NCBI GenBank assembly: GCA_905160935.1
Contig: CAJHZI010000192.1
Span: 663,501-727,500, forward strand
Direction: 5' to 3'
DNA from: Enchytraeus crypticus
Lineage: Eukaryota > Annelida > Clitellata > Enchytraeida > Enchytraeidae
Length of the DNA stretch: 64,000 nucleotides
The notes below the pieces were generated by a model, which ran no database searches, was not told where the DNA came from, and was given only the letters and a program-made list of their open reading frames with translations. This document shows positions 26,995-40,501 of this stretch, one piece after another. Within the stretch, counting starts at the first letter, position 1. Each line of letters opens with the position of its first letter. The position numbers and the translations under genes are program-made.

Positions 26995-28310
26995 CGATGA
27001 TGATGATGGCGAACGATTCTCATATGAAGATTATACATTATAATTCAAGAAGTGCAGTTACATACGGAGTAAAATTCATAAATACATAACTATATAATAT
27101 ATAATATAAAATATATAATATATACATATATATATATATATATATTAACTAAGGAACATTTTTCTTAAACAGACCGCTAGAGTAACTTACGTTAGAGTAA
27201 TACAAGCGATCTTGTCCTGTTCTTTCTAACCGTAAACTGACCAGCTTCATATCAGCATTGAACATATCAGCTTCAATCCTTTCTGTTCTCGTATTACGAG
27301 GCGAAAACAAGGAATTTTGACTTATTTTAAGTCAAAATATTTTTATTTTTAAGTTTTGGTGGGCTTTGCATATTTTCCTTGCATTGCTTTGCTCTGCATT
27401 GCAATAAATAAAGTGCCCTAAATTATTATACGGTAATAATGTCATAGTTATACGGAATGGGCAATATGTTACGTTATATACAGTATACATAATATAAATA
27501 CTTACCAAGAAAGCATTTTTGTCATGTAAGGCAGGTCAGAAGGCGGTGTCGCCTGGGCGGCTGCCCGTTGTCTTCTGCTGAACAGCTTTGCCACTTACCC
27601 TCTGGCCTGACGTTCAAATCTAAGTCCGGCAAGGACTATCCGAGTGGAGGTTGAGTTCAGAGTTTATGTTCCCACCATAAATTAACAATGGTAATCCGGA
27701 GAATTAGAGTATCCCTGCTTATCGGTTAAGATTAGATAAATTTCGAAATGTAATTATATTGGTAAATATAAAAGATTTTTAGCTTTAGGAATGACAATAA
27801 AATGATGACTTCGCTGACTAGAAAGCTTCGTTAATCCCTATTTACCCATAGGTTATACTGGAGAGTAGGCGCAGTATTGAGTGCAGTTGTTCAATCCTTT
27901 AACGCTAAATTAATTTTTTCAACATCATATTAAGATTAGTTTTATCAGAAGCTAAAAAGATAGAATTTTTATCTCACTTCTAAAATTTATAAATTATGCA
28001 AAATGTACGTAATTTTTAATTATTATAATTTATATTAAACTGTTCAAATGTTATGAAACTACGTGGAAATCCTGGCAAGGCGTTAAATCTTATAATACAA
28101 TTTGCAGATAACGGCGATAACAAACATGCCAAAATCCTAAAGCATCTTTATGAAGATCGTAAATCTCTCTTTCAATATCGCTTCAGATTTACTTTTATGA
28201 AGCTGGGGGAAATCACATCAACGATGGTAATTGAATTATGCTGACAGATATAATTATAATAATATATAATTATACTAATTGTCTTAAAGGCGACATTCAT
28301 ATAGTCGCCT
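26770..28310. other. No gene seen; microsatellites and a tRNA-like remnant
   Basis: TA runs at 26,887-26,992 and 27,100-27,145. A GC-richer stretch at 27,530-27,720 has a B-box-like GTTCAAATC and may be an old SINE. A short frame at 28,053-28,244 has no recognisable domain. Confidence 0.45.
26887..26992. repeat. TA microsatellite
   Basis: Long (TA)n. Others: 7,500-7,615; 11,820-11,922; 18,250-18,300; 19,025-19,070; 24,318-24,470; 49,013-49,054; 49,313-49,364. Confidence 0.9.
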
Positions 28311-28314
28311 TTTA

Positions 28315-28465
28315 GTATAGATCCAAGCCAACGTCAGAAAGGGCATTCGGTTAGTAAGTGCCTATAGGCTCCAGTAATTGCGACAAAAACTTAAACGAAT
28401 GGATCAAGTCTATTTGTATCCCGACTCTAGTTTAACTTGGATTTTAAGGGAAGATGATGACATGA
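28315..28465 (+). repeat. Family D 3' end, truncated
   Basis: Has AAGCCAACGTCAGAAAGGGC, TTCGGTTAGTAAGTGCC, ATCCCGACTCTAG and AAGGGAAGATGATGACATG. Confidence 0.65.
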
Positions 28466-28479
28466 TATAATTATAATAA

Positions 28480-29110
28480 TAAAGGTTTAAAGTCCATTTC
28501 TTCATACTAGGATGGTGTCAGTTGCCAACAGTATATAGACTTGCTGGAGTAACAGTTTTGCTTTAAATTAGCTGATGCATGACTATGTGTACTGCACATT
28601 TTCAGTGCAGATACGTATCCTATAATAAGTAATCCATTAATAGCTCTGACAATGGAGTAGTGTCAAGTTGAATATATTTGAAAATGTTTTGACTCCTATT
28701 ATAGGCCTAGTTTTTTTTCAAGTTGCCATTCCGGGAATGATTGTCTGTCTCGGAATCTTGGATAGTAGAAATACAGCCAATGTTCCCCTATTTTATCACT
28801 AATTAATTATTGCTGAACCTAATTGCGAAAGTGGAATTTAGGTACATTTAGTATACAAAATTTAGGTACATTTTAAAAGAATATTTATGATATTAACATA
28901 ATTGTATAGGAGTAAAGCCCTTTTCCTAATTCAAGAATGAAGTTCGGGACTTTCTCTAAGTATTCACTACTATGAACCGATTTATTCAAAACGCTTTGTT
29001 AAAAAAGGTTTAAAGAGAAATGAGGCCCTAAACGATGCCGGTTGGATGAACAGAAACGGTACAGACATTTTGTAAAGCGAGTGAATTAAGCCTTCCAGAG
29101 TAAGTATAAT
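28480..29110 (-). repeat. Two truncated CR1/L2-like LINE 3' ends
   Basis: 28,480-28,540 has AATAAAGGTTTAAAGTCC ... GGATGGTGTCAG; 28,910-29,110 has a diverged UTR and then the upstream portion (GAGGCCCTAAACGATGCCGG) that matches 36,760-36,785. A further tail fragment is at 16,795-16,880. Confidence 0.55.
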
Positions 29111-29489
29111 CATTATACATGTATATATTATACAGTACGTAAAAGCTATAGAGCTAAGAAAAGGTTACTTCGCCTGAGACGGTTTGACTGGAATTCGAAT
29201 CCATGGCTTCTTGCTTATCAGGCAAACATCCAATCAAATCGGACATCCTGCGGGTAGGCCTACACTATTACACCTAATTAATAATAAATAACAACAAATT
29301 AATTAGCACTGTTACTGATTAACCTTCACGGTCACGATACACGTGTATATAATTTATATACCCACTATACTTCAAGTATCCGAATGTATATATCTAATAA
29401 TAAACATATAATTATTCTGTGTATGTATACATATATATATATATACATGCATACATGCAATATATATGTATATAGACTGCTTATACAAT

Positions 29490-29580
29490 TTTCTCTCCTA
29501 GTGCACTGCCTACTGGCAAGTCCTGGGTATGTAACGCCTCCACTATTCTCTGTCTTCCACATTCCTTTTCCTATGTACAA
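29490..29580 (-). repeat. LINE family C 3' end, short
   Basis: Minus strand encodes WKTENSGGVTYPGLASRQCT, as in the 3.4-kb copy. A smaller remnant of the same end lies at 4,430-4,465. Confidence 0.65.
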
Positions 29581-31230
29581 TTATAAACGAATAAATAGCC
29601 TATTAATTATAGGTAATGTAGAGGTTACTTCGGCGTAATATGCCGACACTTAAATTCGATATAAACGTTTAGAAATGAACTGCACAGCTGTACGAAGCCT
29701 GGTCTCCTAGAATAGAGTGCAGATAGCGTTACGCTTTGGGCTAAGCAGCTGCAGCAGACATCACAGCTGCTGCAGCTGTGTGAGCTTCTAGCAGCCCACA
29801 GCTATTTGAATATAGAGCGGATACTTATGTACAAATGGAAATGTGTAGCTCATTGCATGCTTTTCAGTTGTCTAGAATAAACGCAAAAATCTAATAATTG
29901 TATAACTCACAGAGTAGGATGGTATGATGATATCTACATAGTGCTCTGTGAACTGTGTTAGATATATTTAACTGCAAATAACTTGGCAAAAGAACAGTGG
30001 TAGGATCTAAAAGAAGATTGAAAGATTGCTTCGAAGACGACCTGCTTATGTTGGAATTAGCATTTTTGGTAGAAGAGAAGAAAGAAAAAGAATGAATGTT
30101 GGGGATATTGCGAAGAATAGAGTCTTATGCAGGTACATCAAAAAATAAATCTTCATCTGGAACCAGCCTTGGATGATCACATGATATGACATGTGAATTG
30201 AAGGATCTAGTGCATCTGTTTTTACTACTATTTGTCTGTTGTGGCAATATAATGAGCAATACATTGATAGACTTCATTACATCATTTCATCAATGAAACG
30301 ATCATTGCATAAGCTTAATAAGTCCTTTCGCTTGTGATAAATAGGACATTTGATGTGATTCACATTGATCATTCAAATACTACATGTATTTGTATCCTCT
30401 TAAAACACGCCTAGTTCACTGTTGATCTATTCTGAAGCGTCCAGAACACAACCCTGCAGCGATTTGTTTCTGGAACATTTCTATTTCATGCAATTTAATT
30501 TAACCGCATCTTTCATATTCATCTCTCACATTCTCTGTTAGTCAGAATAGATGGAGAGAGTTGACTGTGTATTTTCGTAAATTACGCGTCACTGTATAAA
30601 TAACGTTAAAATCATCAATAAGGCGAACAGCGATTTTATTCCATATTGCAATATTCATCAATAATTACATGTATATGTAGGTATACATGTATGTGAGCTG
30701 ATTATTGTTATTTATACATGCTGTATAAATACTCATGATTAATTGCCATTAATTAGGCATGTAAATTAGTAAATTACAAACTCTACAAGAAGCTTAAACC
30801 AATTTAACTAGAGCATCATCTTATTGTAGGACATCAAGAAATGCTGAGAAACTAGCTGAGTATAACATTGAACAGATAAATAAATACATGAATACATGAA
30901 TAAAAATATCCAATAATGAACAAGCGTTGACTAAGGTTTAAAAAATATTACGTATTATTATGATGTGAATAATGATGAAGTCTCGCTGATTTTTAATTTC
31001 AAACTTTTTATATATTTGCAGAGAATAACATCATACACCTTTGTATTTTCGTCTGGGTTTCAATTGTATACCATTTGAAATGAGGAGTAGTAATTAAAGT
31101 GGGTTTCGGGTCTTTCTGGACTGGTTTCATTGATTTGTCATTCGAATCGATTGACAAACCTATTTATAATTTGTACATCATCATGGCGATGAATATATAG
31201 GGCTGACTGTTTTCATGTATAACGGTAGCC

Positions 31231-31295
31231 AAAAAGCTAATGTTGACGTCAGTTTCCACACTAGAAAGCGATGTCAGTGACGGTCGAGCCCATGA
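31231..31295 (-). repeat. tRNA-derived SINE, 5'-truncated copy
   Basis: Only the tail half remains (AGCTAATGTTGACGTCAG ... CGATGTCAGTGACGG as read on the plus strand); the tRNA-like head is absent. Confidence 0.7.
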
Positions 31296-31337
31296 TCAGC
31301 ACAATAATTGTGAGCTTTTATTGCTCGCTCATTATGT

Positions 31338-31400
31338 TTAATTGAATTTGAATTGAATCACGTTTATTTCACTTCGGCAAAATCGTATTCCAGAAATACA
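31338..31400 (-). repeat. Possible CR1/L2-type terminal tail
   Basis: The minus strand shows GAAGTGAAATAAACGTG followed by ATTCAATTCAAATTCAAT, a tail style typical of L2/CR1 elements. The AT-rich 450 bases beyond it carry no frame. Confidence 0.35.
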
Positions 31401-34400
31401 TGGAGATAAAGTGAAAAAGAACACAAAATCAAAGAAAGCACTAACATGTTCCCTAAACACAGTTAGTAAAAATTAATCATAAGCAGTTAAAATTTTATAG
31501 AAAATCAAGACCGACAATCTAAGCTTTTTGTTACTTGCTTCAAAATACCCCTTCACATTAGCATGAACTCTAAATACATTAAACATATTTAAGAATAAAA
31601 TTTAATTGCACTAGCATAAACAGAAACTTAAATTACTCTGTTAACATTGAATAACTACTCAGGAATAAAAAAATTAAATGAGCAAGCATTACAGTGCATA
31701 CGAAGAAATCTAGTAATATTTACTTTTTAATATTTGGTACTGGATTTAAAATAAAACAATTGTTCAAATCAAAATCTTGCAGTTGGCTTTTAAAAAGATT
31801 TGACATTATTTGCTAAAACAACACAGCTTTCTACTGCTGTAAACCCGCCTTACATTGACCCGGCTTAATTAACCGGCTTAATTTTTGGTTTACTCTTGTA
31901 AAACCAAATTTTAGCTTTCTACTGTTGTAAACCCGGCTTTGGTTAGTTCCACAATTATTGTCTTCACGTGTTCCTCATCTTCAGCTAAACAGTAAATCAC
32001 CGACTTACCAGAAGCTGCTGCGTAAGACGACCTAGACCGTAGTATGACAGCCGTCTTACAAGCTGCACCTAGAATGTCATATCAAGCGGAAAGAACACAA
32101 TTCTCTGCAGAAATTATAACACTTGAAAGGCAACCGTGCACCAGCATTCCGATCTTTAAACACTTCAACGCTTGAATCAAGAACGAAAACCTATGATATT
32201 TATTTAGAAAAAATACAATAAATAAAAGCTTCTAACACTTTAAGAAAGTTTTTTAATTTCACTCATGAAAGACACATGCGCATCTATTTCTCTGCTCAAG
32301 TTGCTGTTTTAGAGAGTATAGCAAATTTTCTTCTTTCTATAATTATTATTAATCATTTCTTGTAATAGCCTTTAAATTCATTGAAGAATATTGCAGCCGA
32401 AGCTGAATTAGAAAGGCTTTCAGCGAGCTATGGTTTTTATTAAAATATGTCTAAATGAAAAAAAGAAAATGTAAAATGTCAGATATCTTTAAATTAACTC
32501 GTCACTGTTTAAAAAACTTTGTTCTCTTTATGCCGACCTAAATCTATCTCATAGTTGTCGTGCCTTTCACTGAATGGAATGGGGAGATTAGCCGAAGTCG
32601 AATCCACTATAAATGATCCGAACCAGTAAAAAGATTAGCCCTCCGGCCGGTACACTCCCTCCACTTTAAAATAAATCCACCTTTTTATTCCAAAAGCAGC
32701 CACCAACAACTACAACTACTTCAACCGAATCTATAGCGGACTTTAACTATGACCGAAATCAGATACGCCAGTGGAAAAATACTCCAAGAGTTTTGCACAC
32801 AAGAACAAGACGAAGAACTGCTAAGAGGCTGTGAATGAACCGCTAAGACAGCCCGTATTTGCTGTGTAGTAACTCGTCGACTTAGCTTGAGCCGACGACC
32901 CCAGTCCACACCGTCTGTCCGCCATTAGCATCTCATTATCTTACAAATGGTCAAATTGCTGCTTCAGCCGGAGCGAGAGCGTATAGACAGCAGCAAAATA
33001 AATCAGTGAAATAAATAGTATCTCAAAATATCAATAAAAGACTGTCGTATAAAATATTTTAAATGCTTATTTATCCATGGATTTCAAGCGAGAAAATTTT
33101 TTCATGATGGTGAAATATTTTTATTATTATTTGGTCTTAAGGCCATTCGAAGAACTGATTGCTATATTCTGGAGGTATTGAACATTGCAAAAGTGAAGTG
33201 ATAGTCCTGTAAGGGGAATGGCATGTGGAGATATGCTGTGCTTTATAAACTTATTTTTTTAAGCATATACTACTTCACATCAACATCATTGCACTACAGA
33301 AAAGCATTTACATTTTTTCAAACATCTTAAAATTGAGCGTTGTTAGTAGAAAACCATACTGCATGCAAATAGTCTGTGAAAAAATATATTTTAGGCTAGT
33401 GACAGTTGAAAAGTGCTTACTCTACGCTATATTGCCACCAGTTTCAATTAAGCCACCGTATTAGCTAATTAGCTTTTCCATTCTAAAATTGACTATTGTA
33501 ACCAAAGAGGGTCTTTGATTGTAACATCTGTCAATCGATCTCTCTAAAACCTCTTTAATTTGTCTTCAACATGTACAAAATGTTCTTTCTCGTGTCGTAT
33601 GTAATTCAAAATGTTCACATCCCACACCTATCCTCTTCTTCTACACATGTTCCCATCAATCAACGTGTAAAATTCGAGATAACTTCTTTAAAACTTTCAG
33701 AGGATTTAATTATGGTAAACCATTCTATTCATCTGACAAGTTATTAGTTTATATCACAGATGTTAAACTTTTTACTGATTGATTGATTGATAAAGTGCAC
33801 TGCTAGACAGTAAAATGCAGTACTGTAGAGTATTGATAACGATAGAAATTGGTGTAATACTACAGTATATTAACGCGCACTAATCAGTACAGGTTTTGCC
33901 TTTTCATCTTCTCCTGCGTCAACTCGGAAATGTAACTAGGTAAAAGGTTCCGACAATAGGCCTATACCTGAAGTCAGGCAAGTCTTATAGTTTTAATAGA
34001 TTTCTTAATTTCAAAGGCACAAAACAGGCAACATCAGAAATCAATTAATAAATTGTATTATGACATAGCAAAAATTGCATTGAAATGACGAGAGAATGGT
34101 TTGGCTCCCATTGAATTGACAAAAGAAAGATTTTGCTTTTCTCCTCACGTTTCTTCTAAATGGTCCAGAGAGATACAGGTCATTAATTGTGCATTGATCG
34201 CGTCGTTTAGCCGAATTCAAAAAAGCTCTCGACAGAAATCAGACACAAATATCTGGTATAGATCGAAGACAAACTAAAATCTTCGCAAATTCGTCAAAAT
34301 AAACAAATTAAAATTCTCTTGTTATTTTAGTAATTATGATTGAGGTAATGCATTTATTCAATCTCGTGCTTCAGAATTATACCTATAAAAATATCGTCAT

Positions 34401-34411
34401 TCTGTAATGAA

Positions 34412-34905
34412 GTAGCAGTTGATGGATACGAGGCAGCAAACGATAAAAATATGAGGCAGCAAATGATAAAGATATGAGCAGCAGATGATAAAGATATGAG
34501 GCAGCAAATGATAGATATATGAGCAGCAGATGATAAAGATATGAGGCAGCAGATGATAGAGATATGAGCAGCAGATGATAAATATATGAGGCAGCAGATG
34601 ATAAAGATATGAGGCAGCAGATGATAAAGATATAAGGCAGCAAATGATAAATATATGAGCAGCAGATGATAAAGATATGAGGCAGCAGATGATAGAGATA
34701 TGAGCAGCAGATGATAAATATATGAGGCAGCAGATGATAAAGATATGAGGCAGCAGATGATAAAGATATGAGGCAGCAAATGATAAATATATGAGCAGCA
34801 GATGATAAAGATATGAGGCAGCAGATGATAGAGATATGAGCAGCAGATGATAAATATATGAGGCAGCAGATGATAAAGATATGAGGCAGCAGATGGTATA
34901 TGTAT
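34412..34905. repeat. 22/23-bp minisatellite with higher-order structure
   Basis: About 21 units of GCAGCAGATGATAAAGATAT type, alternating 22 and 23 bases. Variants (AAAG, GAGAG, AATAT) recur in blocks of six units, about 136 bp, repeated roughly three times. The minus-strand frames across it are repeat artefacts. Confidence 0.9.
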
Positions 34906-36234
34906 ATGTAACCGATAATACTTTGAAAAACTTTAAAATACAGGTTCATAACTATAAAATTATATGTTTTGAGCGTTAAAGGAAAAATGCATTTTTGCTA
35001 ATATTTATATAGAAAATCACCTCCTTAATTTATCGTTTAGTTGAAGCTGAATTTAACATTCCCGAATTTGGTTATACTCGAATTTTCTTAGTGACTGAAT
35101 TTTAATATTTGGAGGGAATTTGCAATTGTTAACAGTGTTAAATATCTTTATGATGTCATCTTGTTAACACTTTGATTCTTCGCCCACCAAGTCATACATT
35201 TAAATTGCATTTAATAAAACCTCGTATTTCTCTATGAAATATTATGTCCTTAACAAAGTCGAGGCCACAAGTTTTTATTTATTTTTGTCTCAGCTTCCAT
35301 CTAATAAATATTTCAAAACTCGACGACAATCAACAGTGTGAGAATCTCCACTCCTCGTCGCATAAAATGAACGGAATCACTATTCAGTCGTCTCTCCTTA
35401 GTGAATGCAGGTTCACGGCATATAACTCTTCCAACGAATTCTATCCTCAGCTTTCCTTTTTAGCTCCACATACTAACTTATCTGTTTAATGGTAGAATAA
35501 ACAGCATGCGGCTTGCTTAAAAAGCAAGAGAATATCTCTACCAAACCGTCCCTGAAGTATACCATGTGGTACAAAATTAGATGTTAAACTCAACTTTACA
35601 GCCTTTTAACTTTCTCATATCTATGAACTTTCATGACTGAGGTTAAAAAAGAACAATACTTATCTTCTAACTAGACCTGTAAAATTAGTTAAACTCTAGT
35701 GACGGTCAGGTCTAGAAGCTAGTAGAGAGTTATATTTATGGATGTCAACTCTTGTACAATAAGATGATTTATTCTGAAATTTTCAATTTCGTGCCTTTGT
35801 AATGTTTTGCAAAGACGTCTCTTTGAAACATTCCGCAAATGATTTGGGCCTAAACGAGTAGTTAATTACTTGAAATTAACAAATAAGTTTGATATCAAAC
35901 TAGGACATCTATCTAACTTGCCATTTAGCCTAGGCCTATGTCTCATTGCAGTTTACTTATTTAGAAGGAAAACTTTATAAAAAATAGTATTATATAATCC
36001 CTGTCCACTTATGATACATTAAAACTCCTTTATTTAGAAATAAATGTTTCAAAAATTACTGTAGTATTTTGCACTTATGAATTCCCTATGTGCCTGCTCT
36101 TAATAATTTTTTGTGAAAGCGTTTTCCTATTGTTCAAATTAATTATTTACTTACCTCACATTACTAAATTGACATAAACGTGGCATGATTTCGACAATTA
36201 TTTTCATTTTCAGGAACATAAAATTAAGTATTCC

Positions 36235-36306
36235 GGGCTCGTCCGGGATTTGAACCCGGGACCTCTCGCACCCTAAGCGAGAATCATACCCCTAGACCAA
36301 CGAGCC
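36235..36306 (-). tRNA. tRNA-Pro (anticodon AGG)
   Basis: The minus strand reads GGCTCGTTGGTCTAGGGG at the 5' end and closes with a T-arm GGTTCAAATCC and the acceptor strand ACGAGCC plus discriminator C. The anticodon stem CTCGC/GCGAG encloses the seven-base loop TTAGGGT, so the anticodon is AGG. The acceptor stem pairs fully (GGCTCGT/ACGAGCC), there is no intron, and CCA is not encoded. Both internal promoter boxes are intact, so the gene looks functional. A-rich bases (about 36,212-36,228) lie downstream, but no clear T-run terminator is seen. Confidence 0.93.
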
Positions 36307-36639
36307 ACCTGCGAACAATCCTGTCATTGAGTTCTTTCGTTAACTGATAAATAATCAAGTAATATTCAAGTTTTGCAACGGTTTATTATTTGGCTGTTCT
36401 TTGGGTTACCTTCAGTAATAAATAAAAGAATCTCAGATTGTGTACTGTATAGTTACTATAGTGTGCACTTTATTAATAATAAATTCTAATTAGGAATTAA
36501 GTTTTATGATTAATAAACGTGAATAAAACCATTAAATAATAAAGTTATTGTTTTCATGCACGGTTGTATTTGTCAAATTAATGCTAATAATAATAATAAT
36601 ACTACTACTACTACTAATAATAATAGTAACAATAATAAC

Positions 36640-37500
36640 AATAAAGATTTAACGTCAGTTTCCTCATACAAGGAATATGTCAGGGGCGTCCCCACCTACA
36701 CATGTCACTACAAATCGATTCAGCCTAAACGATCTGAAAAAAACGTGCTGAAGAGAAAGAATAAGATCTTAGACGGTGCCGGTCTTGTAAAAAAAACAGT
36801 CAGACAAAATGAAAAAAGTCTATGGTGGGAAGATGTGTTTTCAACCTACAACGGAAAGTGAAAGTAGTAGAACATGAGCGAAGATCAGGAGGCAGAGAGT
36901 TCTAAACAGTAGTAGTGGAGAAAGAAAATGAACGTCTACCTAACGAAGTGAGAATATTAGAAATTTTGAGCAGTTTGGTATCGGAAGAACGAAGCTTACG
37001 AGAAGATTGATATTGGATAAGGAGATCAGAAAAGTAGGAAGGTTTCCAAAGGAGAAATGTTTGAAATTTAACAGAGCAATTATATACTTAATTCTTTGAA
37101 CTACAGGAAGCCAATGAAGATTAGCCTACATGTATTAAGTAAAGCAACAGAGATAGCCTGAAGCCTTGAGGATCCATATACAACACGTGCTAGAGAATTC
37201 TGAACGCGTTGCAAACGCATTAGAGAAGAATGTTAGCCATATAGCAATGAGTTGCAGTAGTCAAGTTTAGAATGAACAATTGAGTTAGCAAAAATTATGG
37301 ATGAATGTTTGTCAAGAGATGACCGCATCTGTCAGATTTTAGGGTCTGGAAGAAGGATGAACGACAGACAGATAAGATATGAGATTTGAAGTCAAGATTT
37401 TGATCAAATATGACACCAAAATTGTTAGCCTTGGGAGTATGAATTAGAGCAAGATTTTGAAAATAGATTGTAGAATTGGCTATTTTGGTTCTAGCTAGGG
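36640..37500 (-). repeat. CR1/L2-like LINE, longer 3' fragment
   Basis: Minus-strand translation across several frameshifts gives FGVIFDQNLDFKSHI (about 37,390-37,430), a degenerate L.YCNSLLYG region, then SFSF...VWNSLP near the 3' end, all in the order found in CR1/L2/Rex reverse transcriptases. It ends in the same 3' UTR as the 22.0-kb copy, with an ATT-rich tail. Inactive. Confidence 0.75.
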
Positions 37501-40500
37501 GTGTCGATTAAAGGATATTCGATTTTGGAAGGCTTGATAGAGAGACTAGGAACATTTTATAATTTTTCTTGTACATATCATTACGTTCAATGCATTGTTT
37601 GGAAACAAACGACTGTAAGCTGTAGCGTTTCGTGATATATTTGTTTGGTATTCTGTAAGCCAAAATCCACGGTTTAAAGTAAGGTTGAGCTGTGCCTCGC
37701 CTTTGGGTAGCAATGTAAACCAAGGACATACCATTTGGCAGAACACTAAAGAGAGACAGAGAGAGAGAGAGAAGGATTGAGATGTGGGTAACTGTAAGTT
37801 TTATTGTCTAAAAATTTGATAGTGATAGCCTAAAAATTTCTTCAGATTTATATGAACAGATAAATGTGATCGTGAGGTGACGACTCAGACCTACATGTAT
37901 ATAAACATATCACTGATCAACTTTACCATTAGATATATCAGGTCAATCTGACGTTGAGTTCATCTGATGTATCTTAACAGAAATCTGTTCGGATAACAGA
38001 GACCACAAGTGGCCACTTTAATTAAGTGATGAAGTACATGTAGTATATTATAGTGATTTTTTCTATAGAGAGAATTAGTAATAAAGTATATCTCGCAACA
38101 CGGCAAGTGCAAACGATCAGTGATTCACACTGTCAGTAGCCTATCTGGTAGCTTCAATGACATCTATAACTTCAGTGTCTATCTAAGTTTACAGCTGCTT
38201 ATCCACTGTGCGATATATCAAATTTTAAATGAGGGAGACGGGGAGGGTCAGATGTAGTCTTTTGAGCTGACTTTGAGGGTCGGCAAATGCTAAGTGCGGG
38301 TCGTTCCAAGGAATTAGGGATCAAGAGGGGTTAATTTTGAACATTTGATTTTACAATTTAGAATTTACGATTTTCCATTCCATATTAAGCATGAGATAAA
38401 TAAACTAACGTTTGTATCATTTATGCCAGAATCTATGAGAAACTTGGTTCTTGTCATTTCTGCGTAGCGTATTTTAGCATAATAATAAGATACCAAAAAA
38501 CAGAAAAGATGTGAAACAATCAATAAAGTTTATTATATAAACTGAGTTTATTATATACAAATATATCAAATGGTCTTTACCATATGACAAAAAACTCGTT
38601 ATTCATGCAAGTAAATATAGCAGATGTTTCTAAATAATAGGCCTATATTAATTGAAGCTCTTTAATTAGTTAAGTCGATCAAAAAATTCCATCTGTATAG
38701 AAACCCACCCTGGCCATACGCCGTGTTACACTGATAGATCTTAATTAACGCAGACTATTGTAAAATAAAATTATAAAGATTTGACTTTTTTGAAGATTTA
38801 ACTGATTTGAAGATTTAATTGGCATATTTTTAATCAAATTTAAATAACATCGCCAAGTCAGCATATAGTAACAAAAATACAAAGCATTAAGAAAAGCATG
38901 TAGTTATCTGGCTATTTTAAAAGATAGCTATTAAAATTACACGATTATGTTATTGAGACCTTATAGGCCTATGAGATGTAGGCTAAGGTTGAATCAAAGT
39001 ACCGTTTTTAAAGTTTAAGTCGCAAGTCCATATTGAGACCGAGTCTATAGGCTAGATTTGTAATATTTATATTTTTTTATTTTACGTTTGATGATTCAGG
39101 GCAACTAATGAAACGTCATGATAACTAAGTTTTTTGTTAAAAATATACATGTATATGAATATCTCTTCGAAATATAGTTCGAATAGTTTCACTAGAATAA
39201 ATCTACCATATCAAGATCTCAAACGGATGGACTTTAGACTCGATTCGAGTCTAACACCTCCGTTGGAGTCTTCAGCTTTCGAGTCATTAACTTTTGCAAT
39301 CGAGTCTTCGTGAAGTCATTAGTAAGATTCCTAACATATCAGTTTGTAGATCTAATATTAATATCCTTTCATATTATGCCTTTCGGTCACTGCAGCAAAT
39401 ATGTATGCGTCTTAGATCTCATAGCATTGATTGTAGTAGGCCTAGACAAAACTAATTAGTTTTCTGTCCGGCTACGCCAGATGATCATGTTTAAAAGTTA
39501 TCTTAAAGTGATCTGCTTCAAAACGTTAACAGGTGACTGAAACGAAAACATACAGCCGAAGTGGATCGAACTAATCACTAACTTCAATACCCGAAAAATC
39601 GAACCTTGGAGTCCCCTATCATCATATTCGCCCTCTGAAACAGACATCAAACATATCATCCACTTTTTGGTTACCTATTAATATTAAGAGTGTTAATAAG
39701 GCATACTATTAAATTACACAACTACACAACATTTCTCTCGATATTATTTAGGATGCTGGTTATTGAATTCTATTTAACTTTCAGTTGATACTTACGCTTG
39801 TGCATTTGATAGAGTGGTGGTATTAAGTTTAACTTTTGAATTTACTTAAACACATAACTTCTTCGATTAATTCTGTACTGATAAGGTACTTCGATAATGA
39901 TAGTTTGATATGAAAGTGCATAGGATTGAATGTACTGATTGTCTGTATATATTCTCGTTGTAAATTTAATAAGAAATTTTATTGTAGATTAAATAAATTA
40001 GCAGAAAATACAAACAACGCAGAATATTCTATGTTCTGCACTATATACATCATTTAGCCCTCTGTTAAACTTTCAAATTCATTTTCGTGAAAATATTTTA
40101 ATATGAGAAAAATAGGCTTACAGAAATGTTACAAAATTATGTAATAATGAGATACGCTAAACTTAACTTGATAATCAGAAGGATATTCTACCCCTTCATA
40201 CAAGGAGAGATTTTAAAGTTCTGAGGCTTTCGATGATACTTGATATGTCAAGTAGTGATAGGACTGCGCAGTAAAAGTTTGCCTAAATACAACAGTATGT
40301 CTGCATTATTGTTTTATCATAGATGTAACTTAGCATCAGGAGCTAAGCATGCCTAAATTGATATACCGTAAATAAAACATAAAGTTTAGAATTATGTATA
40401 TATATAAATATATATATAAATATATACATGTATATATATTTATATTTATATGTAATAAGTATATATATATATATATCTTAATATAGTACTGATATACAGC
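37500..40500. other. No gene seen
   Basis: AT-rich spacer upstream of the Mab-21 pair. No domain, splice logic or repeat family recognised apart from scattered TAGGCCTA motifs. Confidence 0.55.
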
Positions 40501-40501
40501 A

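Larger units (their letters stand above)
29640..34410. other. No gene seen
   Basis: Mostly AT-rich. The motif AGCTTTCTACTG[CT]TGTAAACCCG occurs twice, at about 31,827 and 31,913. A GC-richer patch at 32,580-32,990 has no sustained frame; it could be a 5' UTR or promoter fragment but nothing supports that directly. Confidence 0.5.

Noticed and set aside
34412-34905. CRISPR-like regular direct repeats
   Set aside because: Units are contiguous with no unique spacers, and the genome is animal.
34354-34949. Minus-strand frames of 141 and 188 codons with hydrophobic repeats
   Set aside because: They are translations of the 22/23-bp minisatellite in two frames; no start context, domain or splice evidence.
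36556-36861. Plus-strand 101-codon Asn-rich frame
   Set aside because: Antisense of the CR1/L2-like LINE 3' end plus an AAT microsatellite.
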